Below are positions 32,999 through 42,118 of a stretch of DNA of 64,000 bases, piece by piece (position 1 is the stretch's first letter; the number at the start of each line of letters is the position of its first letter). Under the pieces are notes generated by a model that was given only the letters and a program-made list of their open reading frames with translations, was not told the DNA's origin and did not search any database. The stretch comes from CAWFNW01 sp963817405 (GTDB taxonomy: Bacteria; Actinomycetota; Coriobacteriia; Anaerosomatales; Anaerosomataceae), in contig CAWFNW010000003.1 in the NCBI GenBank assembly GCA_963817405.1, positions 601,462 through 665,461 of the forward strand, written 5' to 3'. A program made the position numbers and the translations under genes.

Positions 32999-33784
32999 GT
33001 GCCGCGTACCACTCGGCCCGAAAGCCGACGGCTCGTCTGGGACAAGGCGCGAACGCGCGAGCTCTTCGCGCACTACCGCATGCACCAGGACGAGGAGTCG
33101 CGCGACGAGCTCATCACGATGTATCTCAACTTAGTGAAGTACCTCGCGAGCCGCTTCCGCAACCGCGGCGAGCCCATCGACGATCTCGTCCAGGTCGGAA
33201 CGATCGGGCTCATCAAGGCCATCGACCGGTTCGACACCGGTCGGGACGTCGAGTTCACGACGTACGCGACGCCGACCATCATCGGCGAGCTCAAGCGCTA
33301 CTTCCGGGACAAGGGCTGGGCGATCAAGGTTCCTCGGCGGCTCCAGGAGCTCTCGTTCCGCGTCAACCAGGCCGTCGATCGCCTCACCCAGGACCTGCAG
33401 CGGTCGCCGACGATCCTCGAGATCGCCCAGTATCTCGGCGTCAGCTCCGAGGAAGTACTGGAAGCGATGGAGACCAGCGAGGCGTACAACTTCGTCTCGC
33501 TGGAGGGGGACCGGACGAGCGACGGGCCCGACTCGTTCAGCATCCTCGAGTACATCGGGCGCGATGACCAGCTGATGGCGGTCATCGACGACCGCACCAC
33601 ACTTGCCGAAGGATTGAAGGCGCTGACACCGCAGGAGCAGCGCGTGCTGTACCTGCGCTTCTTCCAGGGCCTGACGCAGACCGAGATCGCCGCTCAGCTG
33701 GAGATCTCGCAGATGCAGGTTTCGCGGCTGCTCAGACGCACACTCCGCGTGCTTCGCGAGAGCCTTGTGGCAAGGGAGGTGTGA
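32999..33784 (+). CDS. SigB/SigF-type alternative sigma factor
   Basis: A 261-residue sigma-70 family factor with regions 2, 3 and 4. Region 2 is seen in LVKYLASRFRNRGEPIDDLVQVGTIG (two conserved helices), region 3 in VPRRLQELSFRVNQAVDRL, and region 4 in LTQTEIAAQLEISQMQVSRLLRR. It resembles the SigB/SigF/SigG group for general stress or sporulation in Gram-positive bacteria. The GTG at 32999 follows the rsbW-like gene by 2 bases, and a partner-switching control is expected, but no anti-anti-sigma (RsbV-like) gene is in the window. The stop overlaps the next gene. Confidence 0.92.
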   Translation: MPRTTRPESRRLVWDKARTRELFAHYRMHQDEESRDELITMYLNLVKYLASRFRNRGEPIDDLVQVGTIGLIKAIDRFDTGRDVEFTTYATPTIIGELKRYFRDKGWAIKVPRRLQELSFRVNQAVDRLTQDLQRSPTILEIAQYLGVSSEEVLEAMETSEAYNFVSLEGDRTSDGPDSFSILEYIGRDDQLMAVIDDRTTLAEGLKALTPQEQRVLYLRFFQGLTQTEIAAQLEISQMQVSRLLRRTLRVLRESLVAREV

Positions 33785-34977
33785 CCGTGAGGCGTGATCG
33801 CTTGAAGCGCGAGCGATGGACGTCGGTCGCAATCACCGCGTGGGCGCTCATCGGCGTGCTGCTCCTTGTCGCCGCGGGCCTCTGGCTGCTCGGCAGAGTC
33901 TCCGGCGCGCTCGTGCCGTTCCTGTTTGCTATCGTTATCGTCTACCTCCTCCGCGGGCCGGTCGTGATGCTCGAACAACGCGGGCTCAAGCGGGGCCTTG
34001 CCGTCGGTCTCTGCTACCTTGCGGGCTTCGGTATCTTCGCGATCCTCGGATTCTTCGTGCTGCCGGCTCTGTACGACCAGGTGAGCCAGTTCGTCACCGA
34101 GTTCCCGAAGTACTACGACGGCGCCTTCAAGGTGTGGGCCGACCTGCAGCGACAGTACCAGGCAGTGCAGGCTCCCGCATGGATGGACAAGGCGATCGCC
34201 GACCTCCGCGACAGCATCGCCAACCAGGCAATGGTATGGTCGACTGCTGTCGCCAAGGGACTCCTCCAGGTGGGCAGCTCGGCCATCACCCTCATGTTTG
34301 ACGGACTCATCGCGTTCGTGCTCGGATTCTGGCTGCTCAAAGACCTGCCGGAAATCAGCCGCGAGCTAACGCTCCTCGGAGGGCCGGAACGCGAGCATGA
34401 AGCTCGCGTGATCGGGCATAAGGTTTCGCAGGTCTTGAGCGGCTATCTGCGCGGCCAGCTCATTGTGTCGCTCACGACGGCGGTTATCGTCTCCATCGGC
34501 CTGACCGTCCTCCGCGTCCCCTACGCCCTCGTCCTCGGCTTGATGGCCGGCGTGCTCAACATCATCCCCATGCTCGGCCCTCTCATTGCGGAGGTCACCG
34601 CGGCAATCGTCGCCATCTTCGTGAGCCCGTTACTCGCGCTCGGCGCGGTCGCGGTCATCCTCGTTGCGCAGCAGGTCACGGACTATTTCGTGACGCCGCG
34701 CGTCATGTCCGAGCAGGTCGACCTGCATCCGGTGCTCGTGATATTCTCGCTCCTCGCCGGTGGCACGCTCTTCGGCCTCCCGGGACTCCTGCTCGCAATC
34801 CCGGTGGCGGCGACAGCGAAGGGCCTCTTCGTGTACTACTTCGAAAAGTGGACAGACTCCACGCTCACGACCGAGGACGGTGCCCTCTTCCGCCAACGGA
34901 AGACGGACGACGATTCCGGCGATGCCGATTCCGAGTCCGCGAGCGACAAGACGATCGAAACCGAGGAGACGACCTAG
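33781..34977 (+). CDS. AI-2E family transporter (PerM/YtvI-like permease)
   Basis: A 398-residue membrane protein with about seven or eight helices. Two near the N-terminus are followed by an extracytoplasmic loop (about residues 100-165), then a C-terminal bundle containing the family motif GLMAGVLNIIPMLGPLI. Members export autoinducer-2 (TqsA) or act as sodium/proton antiporters; the substrate is unknown. The last 40 residues are a charged Asp/Glu/Ser-rich tail. GTG start overlaps the sigma-factor stop. Confidence 0.88.
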   Translation: MTVRRDRLKRERWTSVAITAWALIGVLLLVAAGLWLLGRVSGALVPFLFAIVIVYLLRGPVVMLEQRGLKRGLAVGLCYLAGFGIFAILGFFVLPALYDQVSQFVTEFPKYYDGAFKVWADLQRQYQAVQAPAWMDKAIADLRDSIANQAMVWSTAVAKGLLQVGSSAITLMFDGLIAFVLGFWLLKDLPEISRELTLLGGPEREHEARVIGHKVSQVLSGYLRGQLIVSLTTAVIVSIGLTVLRVPYALVLGLMAGVLNIIPMLGPLIAEVTAAIVAIFVSPLLALGAVAVILVAQQVTDYFVTPRVMSEQVDLHPVLVIFSLLAGGTLFGLPGLLLAIPVAATAKGLFVYYFEKWTDSTLTTEDGALFRQRKTDDDSGDADSESASDKTIETEETT

Positions 34978-37602
34978 GTGAACTCCGCCGAGATCCGCGA
35001 GAGCTTCCTCTCGTTCTTCGAGAGCAAGGGCTGCAGGCGGCTGCCGTCCTCGTCGCTCATCCCCGACGACCCGTCCCTCTTGCTCACATCGGCGGGCATG
35101 GTGCAGTTCAAGCCGGTCTTCCTAGGGCTGCGGGACCTCGGCTTCACACGCGCCACCACCTGCCAGAAATGCGCGCGTACGACCGACATCGACATCATCG
35201 GAACCACCGGTCGCCACCACAGCTTCTTCGAGATGCTCGGCAACTTCAGCTTCGGCGACTACTTCAAGAGCGAAGCGTGTGCGTGGGCGTACGAGTACTC
35301 GACGCAGGTGCTGGGCCTCGATCCTGAGCGCATCTGGTACTCGATCTACGAGGACGATGACGAGTCCGAGGCGATCTGGCGCGACGAGGTCGGTATACCC
35401 CCCGAGCGAATCGTGCGCATGGGTGCGAAGGACAACTTCTGGTCCGCCGGCCCTACCGGGCCGTGCGGGCCGTGCTCGGAGCTCTACTACGACCAAGGTC
35501 CGGAGGTGGGCTGCGGGAGCTCGGAGTGCGCGCCGGGCTGCGACTGTGACCGCTTCCTCGAGTACTGGAACCTCGTCTTCATGCAGTACGACCGAGCCGA
35601 GGATGGCACGCTCACACCGCTCCCCAAGCAGAACATCGACACCGGCATGGGGCTCGAGCGGGTGGCGACCATCTTGCAGGGCGTTCACAGCAACTTCGAG
35701 ACGGACATCCTCCGGGGCGTCATGGCGCTCGCCGAGGAGGTCAGCGGCGTGGCGTATGGCGCCGCCGAGAAGACCGACACCTCGCTTCGTATCATCACTG
35801 ACCACGCGCGCGCGGTGACCTTCCTCATCTCCGACGGCGTGCTCCCGAGCAACGAGGCACGCGGCTACGTGCTCCGGCGGCTGCTGCGCCGCGCGGTGCG
35901 GCACGGGCGTCTACTCGGCGTCGAGAAGCCGTTTCTCGTGCGCCTCGTCGATGAAGTCGTCGCACGGATGGGTGAGGCCTACCCGGAGATCGTCGAACAC
36001 CACGACCTCGTGCAGCGCATCGTCGCGGCCGAGGAAGAGCGGTTCGGCCAGACGCTTCGCCAAGGGCTCACGTTCCTCGAAGAGGCGATCGAGCGCGCGC
36101 GAGAGGACGGCCGCGTCATGCTCGATGGCGCGCGCGCGTTCGCGCTGCACGACACGTACGGCTTCCCGGTCGAGCTCACGGTCGAGATTGCGCAGGAGGC
36201 GGGCTTCGAAGTCGACAAGGCCGCCTTCGATGCGGAGATGACCGCGCAGCGCGAGCGCGGCCGAGCGGCCGTGAAGGACGACTCATGGACGGCCTTCGGC
36301 AACGCCTTCGCGGAGATTCCCGGTGCGGCTGACGCCGAGTTCGTCGGGTACGCGCAGAACGAGAGCGACGCGACCGTGCTCGGCATCGTCGTCGGCGGAG
36401 CGTCGGTACCGTCGATCGCGGCCGGCCAGGCGGGGGAGATCGTGCTGTCCGCGACGCCGTTCTACGGCGAGCAGGGCGGGCAGGTTGGCGACACCGGGAC
36501 GATCACGGGAGCCGGTACCCGCTTCGCCGCGAGTGACACACGAATCCCGATGCCGGGCATCTTCTCGCACATCGGCACCCTTGAGGAGGGCACGCTCTCG
36601 GTGGGTGACGCCGTCCACGCCGTCATCGACGTCAAGCGTCGCGAGCGCATCCGGCGCAACCACACGGCCACGCACATCGTTCACTGGGCGCTCCGCAAAG
36701 TCCTTGGTGAGCACGTCCGGCAGTCGGGTTCGTACGTGGCACCCGACCGCTTCCGTTTCGACTTCACGCACTTCACCGCCCCGAGCGACGAAGAGCTGCG
36801 CCGCATCGAGGACATGGCGAACCGCAAGGTCATGGAGAACCACCCGGTCCGCAACTACGAAACGTCACTCGCCACCGCCCGCGAGCTGGGCGTGACCGCG
36901 CTCTTCGGCGAGAAGTACGGCGACATCGTGCGAGTGCTCGAGGTCGGGAACTTCAGCAAGGAGCTCTGCGGCGGCACGCACGTTGCCCGTTCAAGCGAGA
37001 TCAATCTGATCAAGTTCGTGTCTGAAGGCAGTGTCGGCGCCAACCTGCGACGCATCGAGGCCGTGACGAGCTTCGACGCCCTCGACTACGTAGAACGCCT
37101 CGAGCATGAACTCCTCGAGACGGCCTCCGAGCTCAAGGTGAACAAGTTCGATGTCGCCGAGCGGACAGGAACGCTCGTGACTCGGATGAAGGAGCTCGAG
37201 ACCGCAGTCAAGCGCGGCAAGAGCCAGCTTGCGACCGCCGACGTGGAGGCGTTCGTCGCTGCCTCCAGGGACGCAGGCTACCCACTGCTGGTGACTCGCG
37301 TTCCGGACGTGGATGTCACCGGCTTGCGCGACGTCTCGGACGTCGTGCGCGCTCGCTTGGGCGGCGGCGCCGTGGTACTCGCAACCGCCGATCCGGACAC
37401 CCGTGCGCCGCTCCTGCTTGCAGCAGGCAGTGCTCCTGCGGTGGCAGCCGGCTTTAACGCCGGAGCGGTCATCAAGGCGATGGCGCCGCACATCAAGGGC
37501 GGTGGCGGCGGCAAGCCGGAGATGGCGCAGGCCGGTGGCAAGGACGCCTCGGGAATCGACGCGGCACTGGAAGCAGCCCGAGCGATGCTCGGCATCAACT
37601 GA
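34978..37602 (+). CDS. alaS: Alanyl-tRNA synthetase
   Basis: An 874-residue class II synthetase of normal length. The N-terminal catalytic core has FFESKGCRRLPSSSLIP, TTGRHHSFFEMLGNFSFGDYFK (in two halves) and the GMGLERVA motif 3. The editing domain has the metal motifs HTATHIVH and CGGTHVA. The C-Ala domain closes with GGGGGKPEMAQAGGKD. The start is GTG directly after the previous stop. ruvX and mltG follow, a widely conserved order. Confidence 0.97.
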   Translation: MNSAEIRESFLSFFESKGCRRLPSSSLIPDDPSLLLTSAGMVQFKPVFLGLRDLGFTRATTCQKCARTTDIDIIGTTGRHHSFFEMLGNFSFGDYFKSEACAWAYEYSTQVLGLDPERIWYSIYEDDDESEAIWRDEVGIPPERIVRMGAKDNFWSAGPTGPCGPCSELYYDQGPEVGCGSSECAPGCDCDRFLEYWNLVFMQYDRAEDGTLTPLPKQNIDTGMGLERVATILQGVHSNFETDILRGVMALAEEVSGVAYGAAEKTDTSLRIITDHARAVTFLISDGVLPSNEARGYVLRRLLRRAVRHGRLLGVEKPFLVRLVDEVVARMGEAYPEIVEHHDLVQRIVAAEEERFGQTLRQGLTFLEEAIERAREDGRVMLDGARAFALHDTYGFPVELTVEIAQEAGFEVDKAAFDAEMTAQRERGRAAVKDDSWTAFGNAFAEIPGAADAEFVGYAQNESDATVLGIVVGGASVPSIAAGQAGEIVLSATPFYGEQGGQVGDTGTITGAGTRFAASDTRIPMPGIFSHIGTLEEGTLSVGDAVHAVIDVKRRERIRRNHTATHIVHWALRKVLGEHVRQSGSYVAPDRFRFDFTHFTAPSDEELRRIEDMANRKVMENHPVRNYETSLATARELGVTALFGEKYGDIVRVLEVGNFSKELCGGTHVARSSEINLIKFVSEGSVGANLRRIEAVTSFDALDYVERLEHELLETASELKVNKFDVAERTGTLVTRMKELETAVKRGKSQLATADVEAFVAASRDAGYPLLVTRVPDVDVTGLRDVSDVVRARLGGGAVVLATADPDTRAPLLLAAGSAPAVAAGFNAGAVIKAMAPHIKGGGGGKPEMAQAGGKDASGIDAALEAARAMLGIN

Positions 37603-37604
37603 CG

Positions 37605-38036
37605 GTGCGGCTCCTTGGTCTCGACATCGGAGAGGCGAGGGTCGGCGTTGCGGTCTCGGACGCCGAAGGCGCCGTCGCCTCACCGCTGGTCGTACTGGAC
37701 GCGCGCGCGCTTGCCCGTGACATCGGCCCGCTCAAGCGCCTCGTCGAGGACTACGAGGTCACCGGCCTCGTCGCGGGTCTGCCACTGACGATGGCGGGCG
37801 AGGAGGGTCCTCAAGCCATTATGGTGAGAGCGACGGCCGAGCGGATTGCGGGTGCGCTCGGCATGCCGATTGCGTATGTTGATGAGCGGCTCTCGTCGAG
37901 CGCGGCAAGTCGCGCCATGACGGGGTCGGGAGTGAGTACTCGCGGTCAGCGCGGGAAGCTTGACATGGTGGCAGCGGCGTACATTCTGCAGGGCTACTTG
38001 GACTCACAGCGGAGGTTCGCATCCGATGACGCGTAG
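37605..38036 (+). CDS. ruvX: YqgF/RuvX family nuclease
   Basis: A 143-residue RNase H-fold protein starting LLGLDIGEARVGVAVSD, with VAGLPLTMAGEEGPQA and a C-terminal DMVAAAYILQGYLD region carrying the last acidic residue. YqgF is implicated in processing the 5' end of 16S rRNA precursors and possibly in resolving recombination intermediates. It starts 2 bases after alaS (GTG) and overlaps mltG. Confidence 0.93.
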   Translation: MRLLGLDIGEARVGVAVSDAEGAVASPLVVLDARALARDIGPLKRLVEDYEVTGLVAGLPLTMAGEEGPQAIMVRATAERIAGALGMPIAYVDERLSSSAASRAMTGSGVSTRGQRGKLDMVAAAYILQGYLDSQRRFASDDA

Positions 38037-39195
38037 GGGCACCGATCCGGACCCTCGGCGAGGCGGGCGGCACGCTGCCGGCTCGGCGCGCACCTCGACT
38101 CAACCAGACTCGTCGGTCGGCGAGGTGCGCGCCGAGCGGGCCGCGCGGACGGTCGCCGCGGCCCCGAACCACAGCAGGCGAAAGTCGCTGGCCGCCCTCG
38201 TCGTTCTCGTGCTGCTCGTGCTCGCGGTGGTTGTGCCCGCGTTCGGCGTGTGGAGCGTCTTCTTGCGTTCGGAAAGCGACGTTGCCGCCGGCAGACCCGT
38301 GACCGTCGAAATCCCCCGAGGCTCGGGCACGGCGGCGATCGCCCGGATCCTCGCGGACGCCGGCGTAATCGAGAACGCCTCCTACTTCCGGCTTCGCGCG
38401 CGCTACGAGGGCATCGACCAGGACCTCAAGCCGGGCGTGTACGAGCTGATGACGGGCATGCCGTACGAGGATGTCGTGAAGAGGCTCGTGAAAGGTATCC
38501 CCGTCGAATACACCGAGGTGACGATTCCCGAGGGCTACACGGTAAAGCAGATCGCCGCACGTCTCGAAGCCGAGGCGGGCATTCCGTCCGCGGAGTTCCT
38601 GCAGATCGCAACGACGGAGGCCCCATCCTTCGCTGCCACGCGCCCCTACCTTGCGGACGTAGAGAACGGCACGCTTGAGGGTTACCTCTTCCCGAAGCGC
38701 TACCGCATCGTGAAGGAGAGCACCGCGCGCGACGTGGTGGAGCTGATGCTCAAGCAGTTCGACACCGAGATGGCCCAAGTCGACCTTGCCTTTGCGGCGA
38801 GCAAGAACCTCACGAAGCACGACGTCGTCATCATCGCCTCGATGGTCGAGCGGGAGGCGCAGGTGGCCGCCGAGCGCCCGCTCGTCTCCTCGGTCATCTA
38901 CAACCGGCTGAAGCAAGGCATGCTGCTTCAGATCGACGCGACGGTGAAGTACCTTCTGCCCGAGGGGACCACGCGGGTTCTCTACGCCGACCTCGAGATC
39001 GACAGCCCGTACAACACCTACAAGTACCCGGGGCTGCCCATTGGACCGATCTCCAACCCCGGGCTCGACTCGCTCAAGGCGGCTGCCGCGCCCGCCGATA
39101 CGAAGTACCTGTACTACGTGCTCACCGGGGCTGACGGATCGCACACGTTCACGTCGACGTACGCAGAGTTCCTCAAAGCAAAGAGCAAGTCCTGA
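38026..39195 (+). CDS. mltG: Endolytic peptidoglycan transglycosylase MltG
   Basis: A 389-residue membrane protein that cuts nascent glycan strands. An N-terminal cytoplasmic tail of about 52 basic and polar residues is followed by one membrane helix (LAALVVLVLLVLAVVVPAF), a LysM-like segment (EIPRGSGTAAIARILADAGVI) and the YceG catalytic domain with IIASMVEREAQ (catalytic Glu), VIYNRLKQGMLLQIDATVKY in two parts and NTYKYPGLPIGPISNPG. The ATG at 38026 overlaps the ruvX end by 11 bases. Confidence 0.95.
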   Translation: MTRRGTDPDPRRGGRHAAGSARTSTQPDSSVGEVRAERAARTVAAAPNHSRRKSLAALVVLVLLVLAVVVPAFGVWSVFLRSESDVAAGRPVTVEIPRGSGTAAIARILADAGVIENASYFRLRARYEGIDQDLKPGVYELMTGMPYEDVVKRLVKGIPVEYTEVTIPEGYTVKQIAARLEAEAGIPSAEFLQIATTEAPSFAATRPYLADVENGTLEGYLFPKRYRIVKESTARDVVELMLKQFDTEMAQVDLAFAASKNLTKHDVVIIASMVEREAQVAAERPLVSSVIYNRLKQGMLLQIDATVKYLLPEGTTRVLYADLEIDSPYNTYKYPGLPIGPISNPGLDSLKAAAAPADTKYLYYVLTGADGSHTFTSTYAEFLKAKSKS

Positions 39196-39214
39196 GAGGT
39201 GGTCCCGTAGGGTT

Positions 39215-40168
39215 ATGGAAGAGCGCTCCGAGTCACCAACCATCCGGATCGAGGGTGCGTCCAAGAGGTACTCCGCCGGTTTCGGGGGCGAGTCTCGGGA
39301 AGTCGTCCGGGATGTGGATATCATGGTCCGCGCCGGGACGATCCACGGCCTCTTGGGTCCAAATGGGGCAGGAAAGACCACCACGCTCAAGATGCTGCTC
39401 GGTCTGGTCCGGCCAAGCGCGGGCGTCTTCCAGGTGCTCGGCGCCGACTCCTCCAAGCCCGCCGGGCGCGCGGCGGTCGGGTACCTGCCCGAGCAGCCGT
39501 ATTTTCCCCAGCACATCACTGCCGCGCAGGTGCTCGCGTTCTACGGGCGGCTCGCCGGCATCACGGGGGAGGAGGCACGCCGCCGCACGCCCGGGCTGCT
39601 CGCGCGTGTGGGCCTTGAGGGGCGGGAGCGGACCACAGTCGACAAGTTCTCACGTGGCATGCTCCAGCGGCTGGGTATCGCACAGGCGCTCCTCAACGAG
39701 CCCCGCGTCGTCGTGCTCGACGAGCCGGCATCCGGCCTCGACCCGGTAGGTCAGCGCGACGTCAGGAACCTGATGCTCTCGCTGAGGGATGAGGGCGTCA
39801 CCATCCTCCTCTCATCGCACCAGCTCTCCGAGGTCGAAGCGGTATGCGACGAGGTCACCATCATGCACGGCGGCCGCGTTGTCGCCGAAGGCGATATCGA
39901 CACGCTTCTCAACGTGAGCGGGCAGACCTCCGTGCGCGTTCGCGGCTTCGACAACGGGCTTCCGGAACGCGTCGCCGCGCTCGCGAGCGAGGTCGCGATG
40001 AGCGGTGGGATGTGGCAGTTCTCCGTTCCGGACGGCTCGGTGCGCACCGTGGTAGATGCCGTGGACGAGGCCGGTGGCGCAATCGTCGCGATCCAGCCCA
40101 AGCGGGCATCGTTGGAGGACTACTTCTCAGCGCTGCTCGCATCGACGGCGAAGGAGGTGTCGGCATGA
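39215..40168 (+). CDS. ABC transporter ATP-binding protein
   Basis: A 317-residue ATPase. Walker A is GPNGAGKTTT, the Q-loop follows in YLPEQPYFPQ, the signature is FSRGMLQR (a variant common in ABC-2 exporters) and Walker B is VVVLDEPASGLDP, with the switch His in SSHQ. A C-terminal domain of about 90 residues is typical of DrrA/NatA-type exporters. It pairs with the permease whose ATG overlaps its stop. The substrate is unknown. Confidence 0.93.
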   Translation: MEERSESPTIRIEGASKRYSAGFGGESREVVRDVDIMVRAGTIHGLLGPNGAGKTTTLKMLLGLVRPSAGVFQVLGADSSKPAGRAAVGYLPEQPYFPQHITAAQVLAFYGRLAGITGEEARRRTPGLLARVGLEGRERTTVDKFSRGMLQRLGIAQALLNEPRVVVLDEPASGLDPVGQRDVRNLMLSLRDEGVTILLSSHQLSEVEAVCDEVTIMHGGRVVAEGDIDTLLNVSGQTSVRVRGFDNGLPERVAALASEVAMSGGMWQFSVPDGSVRTVVDAVDEAGGAIVAIQPKRASLEDYFSALLASTAKEVSA

Positions 40169-40905
40169 AGCCCGCGCCCATCGCCGCCATCGCCGGCACC
40201 GTTGTCGCGGACTCGCTTCGCCGCAAGGTCGTCTACGTTGTGCTCGTCTTCGGTGCGCTGCTCGCGTTCGCCATCCCGTCACTGCCGGACTACGGTCTCG
40301 GCGTGGAAGGTTCGGTCTACCGAGAAGTGGCACTGGCCTTGGCGTTCGTGACCGGGCTTGTTCTCGCCCTCTCACTCGCGGCAAACCGTATCCCCGCCGA
40401 AGTCGAGCGGCGCACCGTCTACAACGTGCTCGCGAAGCCGGTCGGACGCGCCGAGTACGTCCTCGGGACGTGGCTCGGCATCTTCGCGGTGCTCGCGGGG
40501 TCCATCGCCGCGTTCACCGTGATCGAGCAGGTCGTGGCCATCATCGTCCTCGGAGAGCCGATGTGGCTGCTCTGGCAGGGTGCGCTCGCAGTCCTGCTGG
40601 AGATGGGCGTGATCGCAGCCTTCGCGGTCGCGCTCTCCACGGTGAGCGGGCCGGTCGTCGTGGTGACCGCCTCCTTGGCGGTGCTCTTCGCTGGGCATGC
40701 ACGCAGCACGCTTCTCGGCGGGGAAGGGGCGCTCGCGCTCAAGCCGTTCGTGCCGTCGCTCGACGCGTTCAACATCGTAAACCCCGTAGCGCACGGCTCC
40801 GGCGTTCCGCTCCTCTACCTGGTGAGCATGCTCGTGGTCTTCTTTGGTCTCGCGGGCGCCTCTCTGATAGCGGGCAGCGCGCTGCTGTCGCGGAGGGACC
40901 TCTAG
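40165..40905 (+). CDS. ABC-2-type transporter permease
   Basis: A 246-residue protein with about six hydrophobic helices and short loops, including the conserved cytoplasmic segment IPAEVERRTVYNVLAKPVGR between helices 2 and 3, typical of ABC-2 permeases of the NosY kind. Its ATG overlaps the stop of the ATPase gene (ATGA). The next gene starts at its last base, so the three are probably one unit. Confidence 0.88.
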   Translation: MKPAPIAAIAGTVVADSLRRKVVYVVLVFGALLAFAIPSLPDYGLGVEGSVYREVALALAFVTGLVLALSLAANRIPAEVERRTVYNVLAKPVGRAEYVLGTWLGIFAVLAGSIAAFTVIEQVVAIIVLGEPMWLLWQGALAVLLEMGVIAAFAVALSTVSGPVVVVTASLAVLFAGHARSTLLGGEGALALKPFVPSLDAFNIVNPVAHGSGVPLLYLVSMLVVFFGLAGASLIAGSALLSRRDL

Positions 40906-41591
40906 TGGTGCTCGCGTCCACACGCTCGTGGCTGGTGCCGGCGCTCGTTGTGGGCGCGCTCGTCATCGCGCTTGCGGGTCAGGCCGCAACCGACGCCCTC
41001 GCACCGTCGCAGCTCGGCGACTCAACCATGAGTTCGCTCGGCATGGCGTCGATGTCCTATCTCGCCGGGATCCGGACGTTCGCCGGATCGGTTCTGTGGA
41101 ACCGCCTCGATCCCGTCATGCACCAGTACTACGGAGGCGTCTCTCTCAAGGACCAGCGCTACATGCTGAGCACGATCGCCGCCGTCGAGTGGTTGTATCC
41201 GACGCTCGAAGATCCTTACTACGTCGGCTCCTGGCTGCTGGCCGAGAACGGCAGGGTGCCCGAGGGTTTGGCGATGGCGCGCCGCGGCCTCGCGGAGCTG
41301 CCGCGCTCGGGGACGCTCCATGCCGGCTACGCGCAGTTGCTGCAGTTGCACGGCGGCCTCGACGAGGCGGTCAACGAGGGCAAGGTCGCGATTGCTGAAG
41401 ACATGGAGTGGCGGAGTCCCGGGGATCAGCTCGACGCGTATGCAACGGTCGAGCAGGTGTTCCGTGCAGCAGGGGAAGAGTCGCTCGCCCGCCAGCTCGC
41501 CGCGCGCATCGATGAGATCGACGCGGCCATCGGCCACACGGCCGATTCCGACGTGCACGATCACAACGGTGACGGGAAGCCCGACCACTGA
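40905..41591 (+). CDS. Membrane-anchored helical-repeat (TPR-like) protein
   Basis: A 228-residue protein with an N-terminal signal anchor (LVPALVVGALVIALAGQAA), a segment with WNRLDPVMHQYYGG and then helical pairs of TPR pattern (VEWLYPTLEDPYYVGSWLL, LPRSGTLHAGYAQLLQLHGG). It ends in an Asp/His-rich DVHDHNGDGKPDH tail that could bind a divalent metal. I know no named function; the layout suggests an exporter accessory. GTG at 40905 overlaps the permease stop; GTG at 40908 is an alternative. Confidence 0.7.
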   Translation: MVLASTRSWLVPALVVGALVIALAGQAATDALAPSQLGDSTMSSLGMASMSYLAGIRTFAGSVLWNRLDPVMHQYYGGVSLKDQRYMLSTIAAVEWLYPTLEDPYYVGSWLLAENGRVPEGLAMARRGLAELPRSGTLHAGYAQLLQLHGGLDEAVNEGKVAIAEDMEWRSPGDQLDAYATVEQVFRAAGEESLARQLAARIDEIDAAIGHTADSDVHDHNGDGKPDH

Positions 41592-41602
41592 CAAGGAGGC
41601 TC

Positions 41603-42118
41603 GTGCTTTCACTTAGGCCTGACGAGTACCTGACCGACGTGCTCGCCATCGACCTCGAACGCCTTCGTCACGACGGCATCGAGGCGCTCATCATGGACCT
41701 CGACAACACGCTCCTTCCCCGGGACACGGGCATCGTGCCGCCCGACGTCGACGCCTGGGTGCGCGCCCTCCCGGATGCGGGTTTCCGCGTCTGCTTCGTG
41801 TCGAACAACTTCCACGAGCGTGCGCTCGAGGTGGCGCGCGAACTCGGTCTGCCGATCGTTGCGAGAGCCGTCAAACCGCTCCCGTTCGCGTTCTTCCGGG
41901 CCATGAAGACCCTCGGCGCACGGCGCCGCCACTGCGCGGTCGTGGGCGACCAGTACTTCACCGATATTCTCGGCGGCAAGCTCGTGGGGTGCCACACAAT
42001 CATGGTTCTGCCGCAATCAGTATCTGATCTGCCGCACACGCTGGTGCTTCGCAGACTGGAGAGGCTCATAATGACCGGAGAACGACCGCGGAGCGCGACA
42101 GGGGGAGCCGACGCTTGA
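41603..42118 (+). CDS. YqeG-family HAD phosphatase
   Basis: A 171-residue HAD-superfamily protein. Motif I is MDLDNTLLPRD, motif II the SNN after RVCFVS, a lysine in VKPLPFAF and motif IV in VVGDQYFTDILGG. This matches the YqeG IIIA-type family; YqeG acts on phosphatidylglycerophosphate in some Gram-positive bacteria, which could be the role here. GTG start with an AGGAGG site 4 bases away. Its stop overlaps the aroE ATG. Confidence 0.9.
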   Translation: MLSLRPDEYLTDVLAIDLERLRHDGIEALIMDLDNTLLPRDTGIVPPDVDAWVRALPDAGFRVCFVSNNFHERALEVARELGLPIVARAVKPLPFAFFRAMKTLGARRRHCAVVGDQYFTDILGGKLVGCHTIMVLPQSVSDLPHTLVLRRLERLIMTGERPRSATGGADA

